In this document: positions 52,601 through 60,223 of the stretch, piece by piece | Position numbering within the stretch: position 1 is the first letter of the stretch | How the letters are laid out: each line of letters opens with the position of its first letter | Assembly (NCBI RefSeq): GCF_032017025.1 | Contig: NZ_DALZQO010000003.1 | Span: 1-64,000, forward strand | Length of the DNA stretch: 64,000 nt | From: Hydrogenoanaerobacterium sp032017025 | GTDB lineage: Bacteria > Bacillota > Clostridia > Oscillospirales > Ruminococcaceae | Direction: 5' to 3' | The notes under the pieces: model-generated | The model's input: the letters and a program-made list of their open reading frames with translations, nothing else | Database searches by the model: none | What the model was told of the DNA's origin: nothing | Made by a program: the position numbers and the translations under genes

Positions 52601-53302
52601 ATGGCTTACAGTGTTCAGGCTGCTAATATAGTTTTTAACTATATTGTACAGAAAATTAAGACCGGGGAATGGCTGCCTGGCACAAAGATCGAAACAGAAG
52701 TTCAGCTGTGTGAAAAGCTGAATGTCAGCCGGATCGCTGTTCGGCAGGCGTTGGAGAAGCTCTCTACACTTTCTGTTTTGCGAAAGGTGCAGGGTTCTGG
52801 TACTTATGTTGAGGAGTTTGAGAATGCTACGCTGTTGGGGCTGCCGTATTTTGCAACAACAAGGCGGACAATGATTACCATACTTGAGTTTCGTCGTATG
52901 TTTGATTCCTACAATGCCGAGCTATTTATCAGCAAATATACCGATGAAGATCTAAAACTTCTGGAACAAAATTATGAAGAGATGAAGAAATCGGTTCATG
53001 ATCGAAAGAAGTTTCGGTATTGCGACAATGAGTTTCATCAGATCATTGCAAAAGGTACGCGAAATGCGATTATTGCTCAGATATCCAATCTGTTTACGGG
53101 GCTTTTAACCGAGCATCAGACGGTGCTGTACCACAATGTTGGCCCTGAACATGCCATCCAATATCATGGAATGATATTAGACTGCATACGAGACAAAAAC
53201 GCGGAGCTTGCTGCCATCTACTCCCGCATGCACATCGAAAATTCGCTTCAAAAGCTGTTGGAGAAGACCGATGAAGATTTTGTTTCGGAATACGAAGTAT
53301 AA
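52601..53302 (+). CDS. GntR-family transcriptional regulator (FadR type)
   Basis: 233 residues. The N-terminal winged helix has LPGTKIETEVQLCEKLNVSR and LEKLSTLSVLRKVQGSGTYV; the all-helical C-terminal FCD effector domain has FHQIIAKGTRNAIIAQ. It closes the transporter operon and may bind a nucleoside-derived effector. ATG 52601 follows GGTGG at 6-nt spacing; an earlier in-frame ATG at 52586 is less suitable. Confidence 0.9.
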   Translation: MAYSVQAANIVFNYIVQKIKTGEWLPGTKIETEVQLCEKLNVSRIAVRQALEKLSTLSVLRKVQGSGTYVEEFENATLLGLPYFATTRRTMITILEFRRMFDSYNAELFISKYTDEDLKLLEQNYEEMKKSVHDRKKFRYCDNEFHQIIAKGTRNAIIAQISNLFTGLLTEHQTVLYHNVGPEHAIQYHGMILDCIRDKNAELAAIYSRMHIENSLQKLLEKTDEDFVSEYEV

Positions 53303-53317
53303 TGAACCAATTCATAA

Positions 53318-53352
53318 GAAAGAGCGGATGCTAATGCATCCGCTCTTTCGCA
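53318..53352. terminator. Bidirectional terminator between GntR and the esterase
   Basis: GAAAGAGCGGATGC (53318-53331) and GCATCCGCTCTTTC (53336-53349): a perfect 14-bp stem closed by a TAAT loop, serving two converging genes. Confidence 0.9.
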
Positions 53353-53363
53353 TTTTATAAGGC

Positions 53364-54152
53364 CTACAGCCATTGAATGAACTGGCCGATGCACTTATCC
53401 CAATAGGCCCAATCATGTAAGCCGTCGCCATCGCAGAAGGTAGTGTCGCTGCCGGCTTCTTTTAGCTTTTCGTAAAGGGCAACATTCATGTCGTGGTTCG
53501 CAACGTCCTGAATACCGCAGAAAATATAGCTTCTTGGTTTATGCTCTGCGTGGGTGAGGCCACCCGCAAGCTTATAAAGGTCATGGTTTGTGCCCGGAAT
53601 TTTATCGGTTCCATCAAAAATAAGATCATAGCGGAAGAAATCAAAGCCCATTGCTTTCATACGTCCTTCCAGCACAGGGGGGTTCACAGCGCCCGAAAGG
53701 CAGCCGAATGCCCCATACTGCTCCGGCTTTGAGAGTGCACACTTAGATGCCCCATAGCCACCCATAGAGGGTCCTGCAATGAAATTATCCTCGCGCTTTG
53801 AAGAAAGATGGAAAGTTGCCTGCACAAAGTGGGGCAGCTCCTCGGTAATAAAGTCGAAGTAATCGTGCCCGCTGACCGCGTTGGTATAAAAACCGTTTTG
53901 GCCAGATGGCATTACAACAGCGATGCCCTTTTCCTCAGCGTATCGCTCAATGTTGGTGTGGCGCAGCCACGAGGAATAATCATCCAAGGCGCCATGGAGA
54001 AGATAAAGCGTTTTGTGCTTTTTGCCCTCGGGGTAAATTTCGCTGTAAGAAGCATGCAGGCAGTCGTTGTCGGGCATACTCGGTATCAAGACGTTTAAGG
54101 TCACATGGTTTTTCAGTGCTTTGGAAAAGAAATTGCACTGGCAAAGAATCAT
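53364..54152 (-). CDS. Alpha/beta hydrolase, tributyrin-esterase-like
   Basis: 262 residues of the esterase D/S-formylglutathione-hydrolase-like group. LLHGALDDYSSW, the nucleophile elbow AGPSMGGYGAS, and the catalytic histidine in DGLHDWAYWDK are present; no signal peptide. Substrate unknown; short-chain esters or acylated sugars are typical. GGGGG ahead of the ATG. The upstream palindrome suggests it belongs to the Crp/Fnr regulon of the yjjI locus. Confidence 0.9.
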   Translation of the reverse strand: MILCQCNFFSKALKNHVTLNVLIPSMPDNDCLHASYSEIYPEGKKHKTLYLLHGALDDYSSWLRHTNIERYAEEKGIAVVMPSGQNGFYTNAVSGHDYFDFITEELPHFVQATFHLSSKREDNFIAGPSMGGYGASKCALSKPEQYGAFGCLSGAVNPPVLEGRMKAMGFDFFRYDLIFDGTDKIPGTNHDLYKLAGGLTHAEHKPRSYIFCGIQDVANHDMNVALYEKLKEAGSDTTFCDGDGLHDWAYWDKCIGQFIQWL

Positions 54153-54186
54153 TTATAATTGCCCCCTTCTGATTACATATAGAACT

Positions 54187-54228
54187 AGTATAACCTTTTT
54201 GCAGGTGGCATAAAAAGGACACATGTCT
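54187..54228 (-). promoter_or_regulatory. Esterase promoter with Crp/Fnr-type operator
   Basis: Operator GGACA-CA-TGTCT at 54217-54228 in poly-A/poly-T flanks; -10 TATACT on the minus strand (54192-54187); weak -35 (TTTTAT, 54215-54210). The centre lies near -42. The same arms precede the Crp/Fnr gene at 42488. The rest of 54153-54395 holds no other supported feature. Confidence 0.65.
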
Positions 54229-54395
54229 TTTTTCCTTAATCAAAATATGGAACTGGAAGCGGAATATAAGTTTCGGAGGAATAATTGTTAGAAATGGGCA
54301 AAATAGATGAGATTCACTCCATACAGTTGGAAAAGCAAACCCTCTCACACGATATCGTGCAAGAAGGCTTTTGGTAACAGCATCCTAGAAAATGC

Positions 54396-55271
54396 TCATT
54401 TTACAGCTCGATCTGCGTTGAACAACTGATTAAAGGCAGTTCCTCCCAAAATCAATAATCCACCCACAATTTGCAGCGCAGATAGCCTTTCATGCAAAAA
54501 AATCGCAGAAAAAATCAGTGCAGAGGATGGATCGATATAGCTCATAACAGAGATGGTCTGCCCCGGCAGCTCCTGCATGGACGAGAAATATAAGTAACAG
54601 GCAATGCCGGTATGCAAGATACCCACAACAACAACCAGTAGGAGATCATTTCCGGCAGGTATATGCAGTATGCTACCGGTTGTAACAATAACATATACCG
54701 CCATAACGAATGACGATATCAACAGTTGTATAAACGTGCTTTCTAAGCCGGATAGGCCTTTTATAAATTTGTTGACTATCATCAGCGTGGCATACAACAG
54801 TGCAGCAGTAAGACCATAGATCACTCCAAGTGAGGAATCGGCTCCGTTAACGCTTGTACCATTGATAATCATCATGCCAATAATAGCCGCTGCTATACCA
54901 ACTGCTTTGCTGCAGGTTATTTTCTCCTTAAAGAGGATGGATGAGAGCAAAAACACCACAATTGGTGCACTATAATACAACAATGTTGCCGCGCTCACCG
55001 TAGCATGACGATAGGCTTCAAACAAAAAAGCCCAACCGCCCCCCAAAACAGTTCCGGCAACCATTAATTGAGGCAGATTTTTTCGAATGCCCTTTCTATC
55101 AATCGGTTGTTTCCTCAGTAAAAGCACCGTTGCGAGAAAAATGCTGCCTATAATTGTGCGCCATAAAACAATGACGGTACTTGGCAGAGTAATGTTTTTT
55201 ACAAAAATCCCTATGCTTCCGAATATCAGCATTGCAATGGTCAGCTTTAGTTCCGGACTTTTTTTCATCAT
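54396..55271 (-). CDS. EamA/DMT-family transporter
   Basis: 291 residues with ten hydrophobic segments in two EamA repeats (LTIAMLIFGSIGIFVKNITL; GVIYGLTAALLYATLMIVNK). Exporters of this family move amino acids, drugs or metabolites; the substrate is unknown. The acetyltransferase gene lies 31 nt upstream on the same strand. Confidence 0.93.
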   Translation of the reverse strand: MMKKSPELKLTIAMLIFGSIGIFVKNITLPSTVIVLWRTIIGSIFLATVLLLRKQPIDRKGIRKNLPQLMVAGTVLGGGWAFLFEAYRHATVSAATLLYYSAPIVVFLLSSILFKEKITCSKAVGIAAAIIGMMIINGTSVNGADSSLGVIYGLTAALLYATLMIVNKFIKGLSGLESTFIQLLISSFVMAVYVIVTTGSILHIPAGNDLLLVVVVGILHTGIACYLYFSSMQELPGQTISVMSYIDPSSALIFSAIFLHERLSALQIVGGLLILGGTAFNQLFNADRAVK

Positions 55272-55302
55272 ATCCCGTATATCCTATCTGTCAGTTTAGC
55301 AC

Positions 55303-55788
55303 TTAGCCTTGTGAATTTTGATATGCAATACGCGGTGTACCGTCCTCCACATAAACCGTTCCGCACTGCTTAAACCCTGTTTTAGCAAAAACTTTTTGCA
55401 TTGGTATATTGTCTTTGTGGGTATCGGCACGAACATTGCCAAAATTATGAACACACCAATTCATGCAAAAGGTGGCAACCCCATGTCCGCTTGTTGCCGC
55501 CAAGCGGTGAACCGTCACATACGGTTTATCGTTCAGCCACGAGCCATCATAGATTTTTTCGTAGGTGGGCTCTCTATCATTCAGCAGGCAAAATGCTCCA
55601 ACAATCTCGCCTGCATCTATGCAGATGTAACTGATGCTTTTTTCAATGTCATCAATAATCAAATCGCGTGAAGGATGGCCGTTTTGCCATTGAGTTGGAT
55701 TCCCATGTTCCCTCATAAACTGGCGCGCTTTTGTGTAAAGCTCCATCAAGGTTTCTAAATCTTTCAATTTTGCCTTTTGAATCTCCAC
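55303..55788 (-). CDS. GNAT-family N-acetyltransferase
   Basis: 161 residues. The fold shows KAKLKDLETLMELYTKARQF, YICIDAGEIVGAFCL, VHRLAATSGHGVATF and the C-terminal NIPMQKVFAKTGFKQCGTVYV. The longer frame to 55839 is not used: GTG 55788 lies 8 nt after GGAGG and gives the usual N-terminus. Cotranscription with the EamA gene is likely. Confidence 0.9.
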   Translation of the reverse strand: MEIQKAKLKDLETLMELYTKARQFMREHGNPTQWQNGHPSRDLIIDDIEKSISYICIDAGEIVGAFCLLNDREPTYEKIYDGSWLNDKPYVTVHRLAATSGHGVATFCMNWCVHNFGNVRADTHKDNIPMQKVFAKTGFKQCGTVYVEDGTPRIAYQNSQG

Positions 55789-55840
55789 TGTATACTCCTC
55801 CCGATTGTGCTTTATAAATTTGATGCGCAAACGTTTCAAT

Positions 55841-56017
55841 TTATTATATCATAACCCGGTCTTAAAACACAGTTTTGCACTTGCGCATAGCGCAAGTTTG
55901 CGTGCTAAGGCACGCAAAGACCGTTTCCGATGTAATAAAACATATTTGCCAAACGGCAAGTACCGCGCTGCGCGCGGCATTCAGCCAAAGGCTGAATGTT
56001 GTTTTATTATATCATAA
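55841..56017. repeat. Hairpin-array element flanked by 14-bp direct repeats
   Basis: TTATTATATCATAA occurs at 55841-55854 and 56004-56017. Between them lie five short stems: TTGCGC-ATA-GCGCAA, TTTGCGTGC-TAAG-GCACGCAAA, TTGCC-AAAC-GGCAA, CCGCGC-TGC-GCGCGG, ATTCAGCC-AAAG-GGCTGAAT. No protein is plausible. The arrangement suggests an inserted mobile or repeat element. Confidence 0.7.
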
Positions 56018-56139
56018 AAAGCGTAGCATTTGCGAGGGCTTACTCTTCAGCTTTAATCCTGCAGGGTTAGATATAAAAGAGGAAAGGAAATTAGTAACAG
56101 CTTTTTATTAGAAAATTTTAATGATTTGTTAATTTCATG

Positions 56140-56168
56140 TTGACAAAAAGCAAAAACATTGTTATTAT
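56140..56168 (+). promoter_or_regulatory. Promoter of the flavoprotein lipoprotein
   Basis: TTGACA (56140-56145), 17-nt spacer, TATTAT (56163-56168). Confidence 0.75.
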
Positions 56169-56184
56169 TTTATCGAACACATTA

Positions 56185-56199
56185 TAGAACGATGTTCTA
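56185..56199. promoter_or_regulatory. Candidate TetR operator downstream of the promoter
   Basis: TAGAAC (56185-56190), 3-nt centre, GTTCTA (56194-56199). It lies just past the predicted start site, as expected for a roadblock repressor. Confidence 0.5.
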
Positions 56200-56222
56200 A
56201 TTGTTTGGAAAGAGGAGACACA

Positions 56223-58031
56223 ATGAAAAAGTTATTAAATCGAGCACTATGTGTATTGCTGTCTGTTGCTATGGTTTTTACTGTAACGGCATGCACAGGC
56301 AAAGGTGCCTCATCATCGCAAGCAGAAGCAGGCAAGTTTAAAGCTGGTACCTACACAGCGGCGGCCAAAGGAATGGGCGGCGATGTTGCGGTTGAAGTTG
56401 TTCTGACCGCAGATAAAATTGAAAGCATAAAGGTAACCTCTCACAAAGAAACACCGGGAATCGGTGACCTGCCCATTGAACAGATTCCTAACAAAATTGT
56501 TGAAATTCAGGGGCTTGGCGTAGATACCGTAGCAGGAGCAACTATAACGAGCTCGGCAATTATAGCTGCGGTGACAGACTGCTTAAAACAGGCAGGTGCT
56601 GACACAGAAGCGCTTAAAGCGATAAAGGGTGATGCTGCTCAAAAAGCAGAAGATGTAACCCTTGATGCCGACGTTGTTGTTATTGGTGCAGGCGGTGCAG
56701 GCCTTGCAGCAGCCGTTACAGCACATCAGGCAGGAAGCTCGGTAATCGTTATTGAAAAAATGCCAAAGGTTGGCGGAAACACCATACTGGCCGGCGGTGC
56801 ACTCAACGCTGTTGATGAGGGAAGCGAAACAGCAATTGCCAATGACGACTCGGTTGAAAAACACTATACCCAAACCTTTGAGGGCGGCGATAAACAGGGT
56901 GACCCTGAGCTGGTTCGCACACTTGTAACAAATGCTTGGGCTGGAGTAGAATGGCTAAAAGGCATGGGCATGGAGTTTAAACCCGGTACATTTACAGTTC
57001 TGGGCGGTATGTGGCCAAGGGCACACAAACCCGTTGATCCTGTGGGAACAGGCTTCTTCAACACTTATACTAAGTACATCGATGCCAATGATAATATCGA
57101 AGTGATGCTTAATACAAAGGCTACCGAGCTTATTGTAAAAGACGGTAGAGTAAGCGGTGTAATTGCAGAAGGCGAAACCGGAAATAAGGTTACACTCAAT
57201 GCAAAAAATGGTGTTGTAATGGCAACAGGCGGCTTTGCCGGAAATGTTGAAATGCGCCAGAAGTACAATACAAAATGGGCTACGCTTGATGACTCCGTTA
57301 AATCTACAAACCATGCAGGCGCAACAGGCGACGGTATTATACTGGCTGAAGCTGTAGATGCGCAGCTGGTTCAGATGGAAAACATTCAACTGCTGCCGAT
57401 GGGAGACCCTGAGACAGGCAGCCTGAGCGGAAACATTGAGATGGGTGTTGAAAACAGAATCTTTGTAAACGACGAAGGAAAACGATTTGTTGATGAGGGC
57501 GCACGCCGTGATGTAATGACGGCCGCACTGTTTGAACAGACGAACAATCATATGTGGATTGTATTGGACAGCCATGACTACCCCACAGGCGACGAGAAGA
57601 ACAACTTTAACGAATCGGTAAATGAGCTTATTGCTGCAGGCCGCGCATTTAAGGGTGAAACCCTGGAAGAGCTTGCAGGAAAAATAGGTGTTGACCCGGC
57701 TAACCTTACTGCAGCCGTAGAGGACTTTAACAAGCATGTAGATAGTAAGGAAAAGGATTCGTTTGGCAGAACACTTTACAAAGATAAGATTGATAAAGGG
57801 CCTTTCTATGCAGCACCGCGTATTCCCACTGTTCACCACACAATGGGTGGTGTAAAAATTAATAAGGATGCACAGGTTATTGACAAGAACGAAAAGGTGA
57901 TTCCCGGTTTGTATGCAGCCGGAGAGGTAACCGGAGGAATTCACGGTACAAACCGTTTGGGCGGTAATGCGCTTACCGATATTCTTGTTTTTGGCAGAAT
58001 CGCGGGTGCATCGGCTGCACAGGCTAAGTAA
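56223..58031 (+). CDS. Lipoprotein FMN-binding/FAD-dependent reductase (fumarate- or urocanate-reductase-like)
   Basis: 602 residues. Lipobox FTVTAC at the N-terminus, an FMN-binding domain with VAGATITSS where the threonine is covalently flavinylated in relatives, then a FAD domain with DVVVIGAGGAGLAAAVTAHQ, EGARRDVMTAA and GTNRLGGNALTD. These extracellular enzymes reduce fumarate, urocanate or similar acceptors in anaerobic respiration; the substrate is unknown. No ApbE or cytochrome gene is in the window. ATG 56223 follows GAGGAG. Confidence 0.92.
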   Translation: MKKLLNRALCVLLSVAMVFTVTACTGKGASSSQAEAGKFKAGTYTAAAKGMGGDVAVEVVLTADKIESIKVTSHKETPGIGDLPIEQIPNKIVEIQGLGVDTVAGATITSSAIIAAVTDCLKQAGADTEALKAIKGDAAQKAEDVTLDADVVVIGAGGAGLAAAVTAHQAGSSVIVIEKMPKVGGNTILAGGALNAVDEGSETAIANDDSVEKHYTQTFEGGDKQGDPELVRTLVTNAWAGVEWLKGMGMEFKPGTFTVLGGMWPRAHKPVDPVGTGFFNTYTKYIDANDNIEVMLNTKATELIVKDGRVSGVIAEGETGNKVTLNAKNGVVMATGGFAGNVEMRQKYNTKWATLDDSVKSTNHAGATGDGIILAEAVDAQLVQMENIQLLPMGDPETGSLSGNIEMGVENRIFVNDEGKRFVDEGARRDVMTAALFEQTNNHMWIVLDSHDYPTGDEKNNFNESVNELIAAGRAFKGETLEELAGKIGVDPANLTAAVEDFNKHVDSKEKDSFGRTLYKDKIDKGPFYAAPRIPTVHHTMGGVKINKDAQVIDKNEKVIPGLYAAGEVTGGIHGTNRLGGNALTDILVFGRIAGASAAQAK

Positions 58032-58052
58032 TTTTTAAAGTATAGTTTTTAT

Positions 58053-58097
58053 AGATTTAACGTCCGACAAAATATTCGGGCGTTAAATCTTTTTTTA
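58053..58097 (+). terminator. Terminator of the flavoprotein gene
   Basis: AGATTTAACG (58053-58062) and CGTTAAATCT (58081-58090), extended by CCGA/TCGG, followed by TTTTTTT. Confidence 0.85.
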
Positions 58098-58113
58098 GCA
58101 ATATGTGGTATAA

Positions 58114-58128
58114 TTGCCTAAAAGGCAA
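58114..58128. promoter_or_regulatory. Candidate autoregulatory operator of the TetR gene
   Basis: TTGCCT-AAA-AGGCAA, immediately after an extended -10 TGGTATAAT (58106-58114). The arms differ from those at 56185-56199, so the two sites may not bind the same protein. Confidence 0.4.
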
Positions 58129-58149
58129 ATTTGACAGGAGGTGCTGAAG

Positions 58150-58752
58150 GTGAGGGAAAGCCCAAAAAAGAGCCAAAAAAGACAGGAGCTGATTCAGACC
58201 ATCATAGAGGTTGTCAACAGGTTTGGCTATGAGAATTTGACAATTCGTGATATCTGCAGAGAAGCGAGCATATCAATCGGCACCTTTTATCATTATTTTG
58301 ATGAAAAGTCTGATGTAGTTCGTATACTGTTTAAAGGCATCGATGATTATTTTGAAGACAGTGTTCAGCCTACGTTTGGCAACGATGAACTGGAGAACAT
58401 TCTGACCTTTGTATCGGAGTATGCTCTGTACTGTCACAAGAGCGGCGTTGCCATTACCAGGGAAATTAGCACGGCCCCGCTGATTAATACAAGCCGCAAC
58501 TATCTCTCTAGCCAGCGGCGCAAGCTTTCCATTATCATTGAAGGCGTTGTTACACGCGGTCAGCAAAAAAATCAGATAACCCGTGAGCTTTCTGTTGCAC
58601 AAATAGCTCAAATGGTTTTAGTTGGTATGCGCGGCTATGCTGCCGACTGGGCAAAGAATGAAGGCTCTTATGATATTGTAGAAGCGGTTAAAAGCCATTT
58701 TATCGTTTTTAATAAGGGCATAAAGCCGTTAGATGATTATATTACGGATTAA
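58150..58752 (+). CDS. TetR/AcrR-family regulator
   Basis: 200 residues. The N-terminal HTH reads VNRFGYENLTIRDICREASI and IGTFYHYFDEKSDVV; the C-terminal helices would bind an inducer. GTG 58150 lies 8 nt after GGAGG; an earlier in-frame GTG at 58141 overlaps that GGAGG. It probably controls the upstream flavoprotein, but the operator assignment is inference. Confidence 0.9.
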   Translation: MRESPKKSQKRQELIQTIIEVVNRFGYENLTIRDICREASISIGTFYHYFDEKSDVVRILFKGIDDYFEDSVQPTFGNDELENILTFVSEYALYCHKSGVAITREISTAPLINTSRNYLSSQRRKLSIIIEGVVTRGQQKNQITRELSVAQIAQMVLVGMRGYAADWAKNEGSYDIVEAVKSHFIVFNKGIKPLDDYITD

Positions 58753-58815
58753 CCAATACAACAAAACAATGATGTGACCGCAAAGTATTCAGCCGTACTA
58801 GAATAACAAACGCAC

Positions 58816-58884
58816 AAAAAGCCCTCTTGCATATATTGCAAGAGGGCTTTTTAAACCCGGTTGCATCAAGCAACCGGGTATTTT
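58816..58884. terminator. Tandem terminators between the TetR and RpiR genes
   Basis: Two strong hairpins: AAAAAGCCCTCTTGCA (58816-58831) with TGCAAGAGGGCTTTTT (58837-58852), and ACCCGGTTGC (58855-58864) with GCAACCGGGT (58870-58879). The second is followed by ATTTTT. Confidence 0.85.
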
Positions 58885-59031
58885 TACGTTGTTCGTCACG
58901 TTTTAGGATGAACTTTGCGCAGATGGTTTGGATGAGAGGCAACGCACAAAAGCAAGGTGCTCGAGCCAAAGCCGTACCGGTAATCAGTGCTGCTTCCCCT
59001 AAATTAGCGCATAAAAAGCTAAGGGAATCAA

Positions 59032-59922
59032 TTAAAGAAGCTTTTTGGCGGTGGCATCCGCCGTAATTTCAATGTTGCGGTAGCACATTTCGTGGTTGGT
59101 GCGGCAAAACTCATTGAACAAAACGTCAATAATGAGTAGCTGCGCCACCTTTGCCGCCACAGAACCCACCTGCAACGGGCCCTCATTGGAGCCACAGAGC
59201 AGAATGACGTCCGCAAAGGCAGCAGCAGGGGATTTTTCGAATTTTGTGACAAGGATTACCTTGAAGCCATTACGGTTGGCAAGACGCATTACATCCACAA
59301 TCTCACGGGTAGCGCCGGAGTAGGAGAAAAAGAGGATCGCATCGTCCTCGGTGAGCAGGGAGGAAGCCATCGTCTGCATGTGGGAATCTTCAACATAAAA
59401 AAAGTTGGGGGAAGCGGTGATGAACCGTCCCCATGCCTCCATAGCCATAATAAGCGACGCGCCCTGCCCAAAGCAGTAGACGCGCTTTGAATGGCTTAAA
59501 ATCTGCACCGCTTTGGTTATGGAGGTTTCGTCCAAAAGCTTAAGAGTCTGCTCCAGTGCGCTTACCTGTGTACTGTAAAGCTTTTCGCACATCTGCTCAA
59601 AGGTATCCTGAGAGTCCACCTTGCCATAATTGGTAACAGAGCCGGAAGCATTGACCGAAGCGGTGCTGGAATTTTCTTCTTTAAAAATAAACTTTGCCAG
59701 CGCAAGTTTGAATTCGTTATAGCCGCCAAAGCCTAACGTCTTGCAAAAACGGAAGATCGTCGCCTCTGCAACACCGCATTGCTCTGAAAGTGCAGTAATG
59801 GAAAGCTGGATAACCTCGACCTTATTACTGAAAAGATAATTTGCAATTTTTTTTTCAGATTTAGTCAAGGAATTGTATTTTTTGTTTAAAATTTCGAAAA
59901 TGTCTTCTCCCAAGAAAATCAC
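59032..59922 (-). CDS. MurR/RpiR-family transcriptional regulator
   Basis: 296 residues. N-terminal HTH (LTKSEKKIANYLFSNKVEVI, ALSEQCGVAEATIFRFCKTL) and a SIS sugar-phosphate-binding domain (RVYCFGQGASLIMAMEAWGRF, FFSYSGATREIVDVMR). It is divergent from the ABC operon at 60224 and may control it; binding of a sugar or amino-sugar phosphate is typical. Start is ambiguous: GTG 59922, or TTG 59913 (11 nt after AGAGG). Confidence 0.9.
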   Translation of the reverse strand: MIFLGEDIFEILNKKYNSLTKSEKKIANYLFSNKVEVIQLSITALSEQCGVAEATIFRFCKTLGFGGYNEFKLALAKFIFKEENSSTASVNASGSVTNYGKVDSQDTFEQMCEKLYSTQVSALEQTLKLLDETSITKAVQILSHSKRVYCFGQGASLIMAMEAWGRFITASPNFFYVEDSHMQTMASSLLTEDDAILFFSYSGATREIVDVMRLANRNGFKVILVTKFEKSPAAAFADVILLCGSNEGPLQVGSVAAKVAQLLIIDVLFNEFCRTNHEMCYRNIEITADATAKKLL

Positions 59923-60131
59923 TTCCTCTTAATAGAATAGATGATATAAAACCGAGCAGATGCATTAGCACTCCTATAAAACCGCATTAATATAAGAGAT
60001 TTTAGCATAAGAAGCAGCTGTATAACCTATATTAAAACACTTTTGCGAAAAGTACAATAGTTTTTAAGATAAAAAAGGTGAAACTGGAAATATGCACAAT
60101 GAATGAAACTAATTTTTATTTGATGCATTAA

Positions 60132-60159
60132 TTGAAAAATATTTTTAAAATGATATACT
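60132..60159 (+). promoter_or_regulatory. Promoter of the ABC operon
   Basis: TTGAAA (60132-60137), 16-nt spacer, TATACT (60154-60159), with an extended TG at 60151-60152. The rest of the 300-nt divergent gap is A/T-rich, and I see no clear RpiR palindrome in it. Confidence 0.65.
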
Positions 60160-60223
60160 GGAGTTAATACAGCGATTCAGGCGTACCGAGGTCTATAAAA
60201 ACAAATTAACAGGAGGATTCAGA

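Noticed and set aside
54294..54377. 27-residue ORF beginning MGKIDEIHSIQLEKQ, with GGAGG upstream
   Set aside because: A binding site exists, but its spacing to the ATG is 14 nt and no family or conserved context is apparent; too little to call a gene.
55805..56017. 70-residue ORF over the hairpin array
   Set aside because: The frame follows the inverted repeats and has no ribosome binding site.
58827..59066. 79-residue plus-strand ORF
   Set aside because: It starts inside the tandem terminators and runs into the RpiR gene on the other strand; no binding site.
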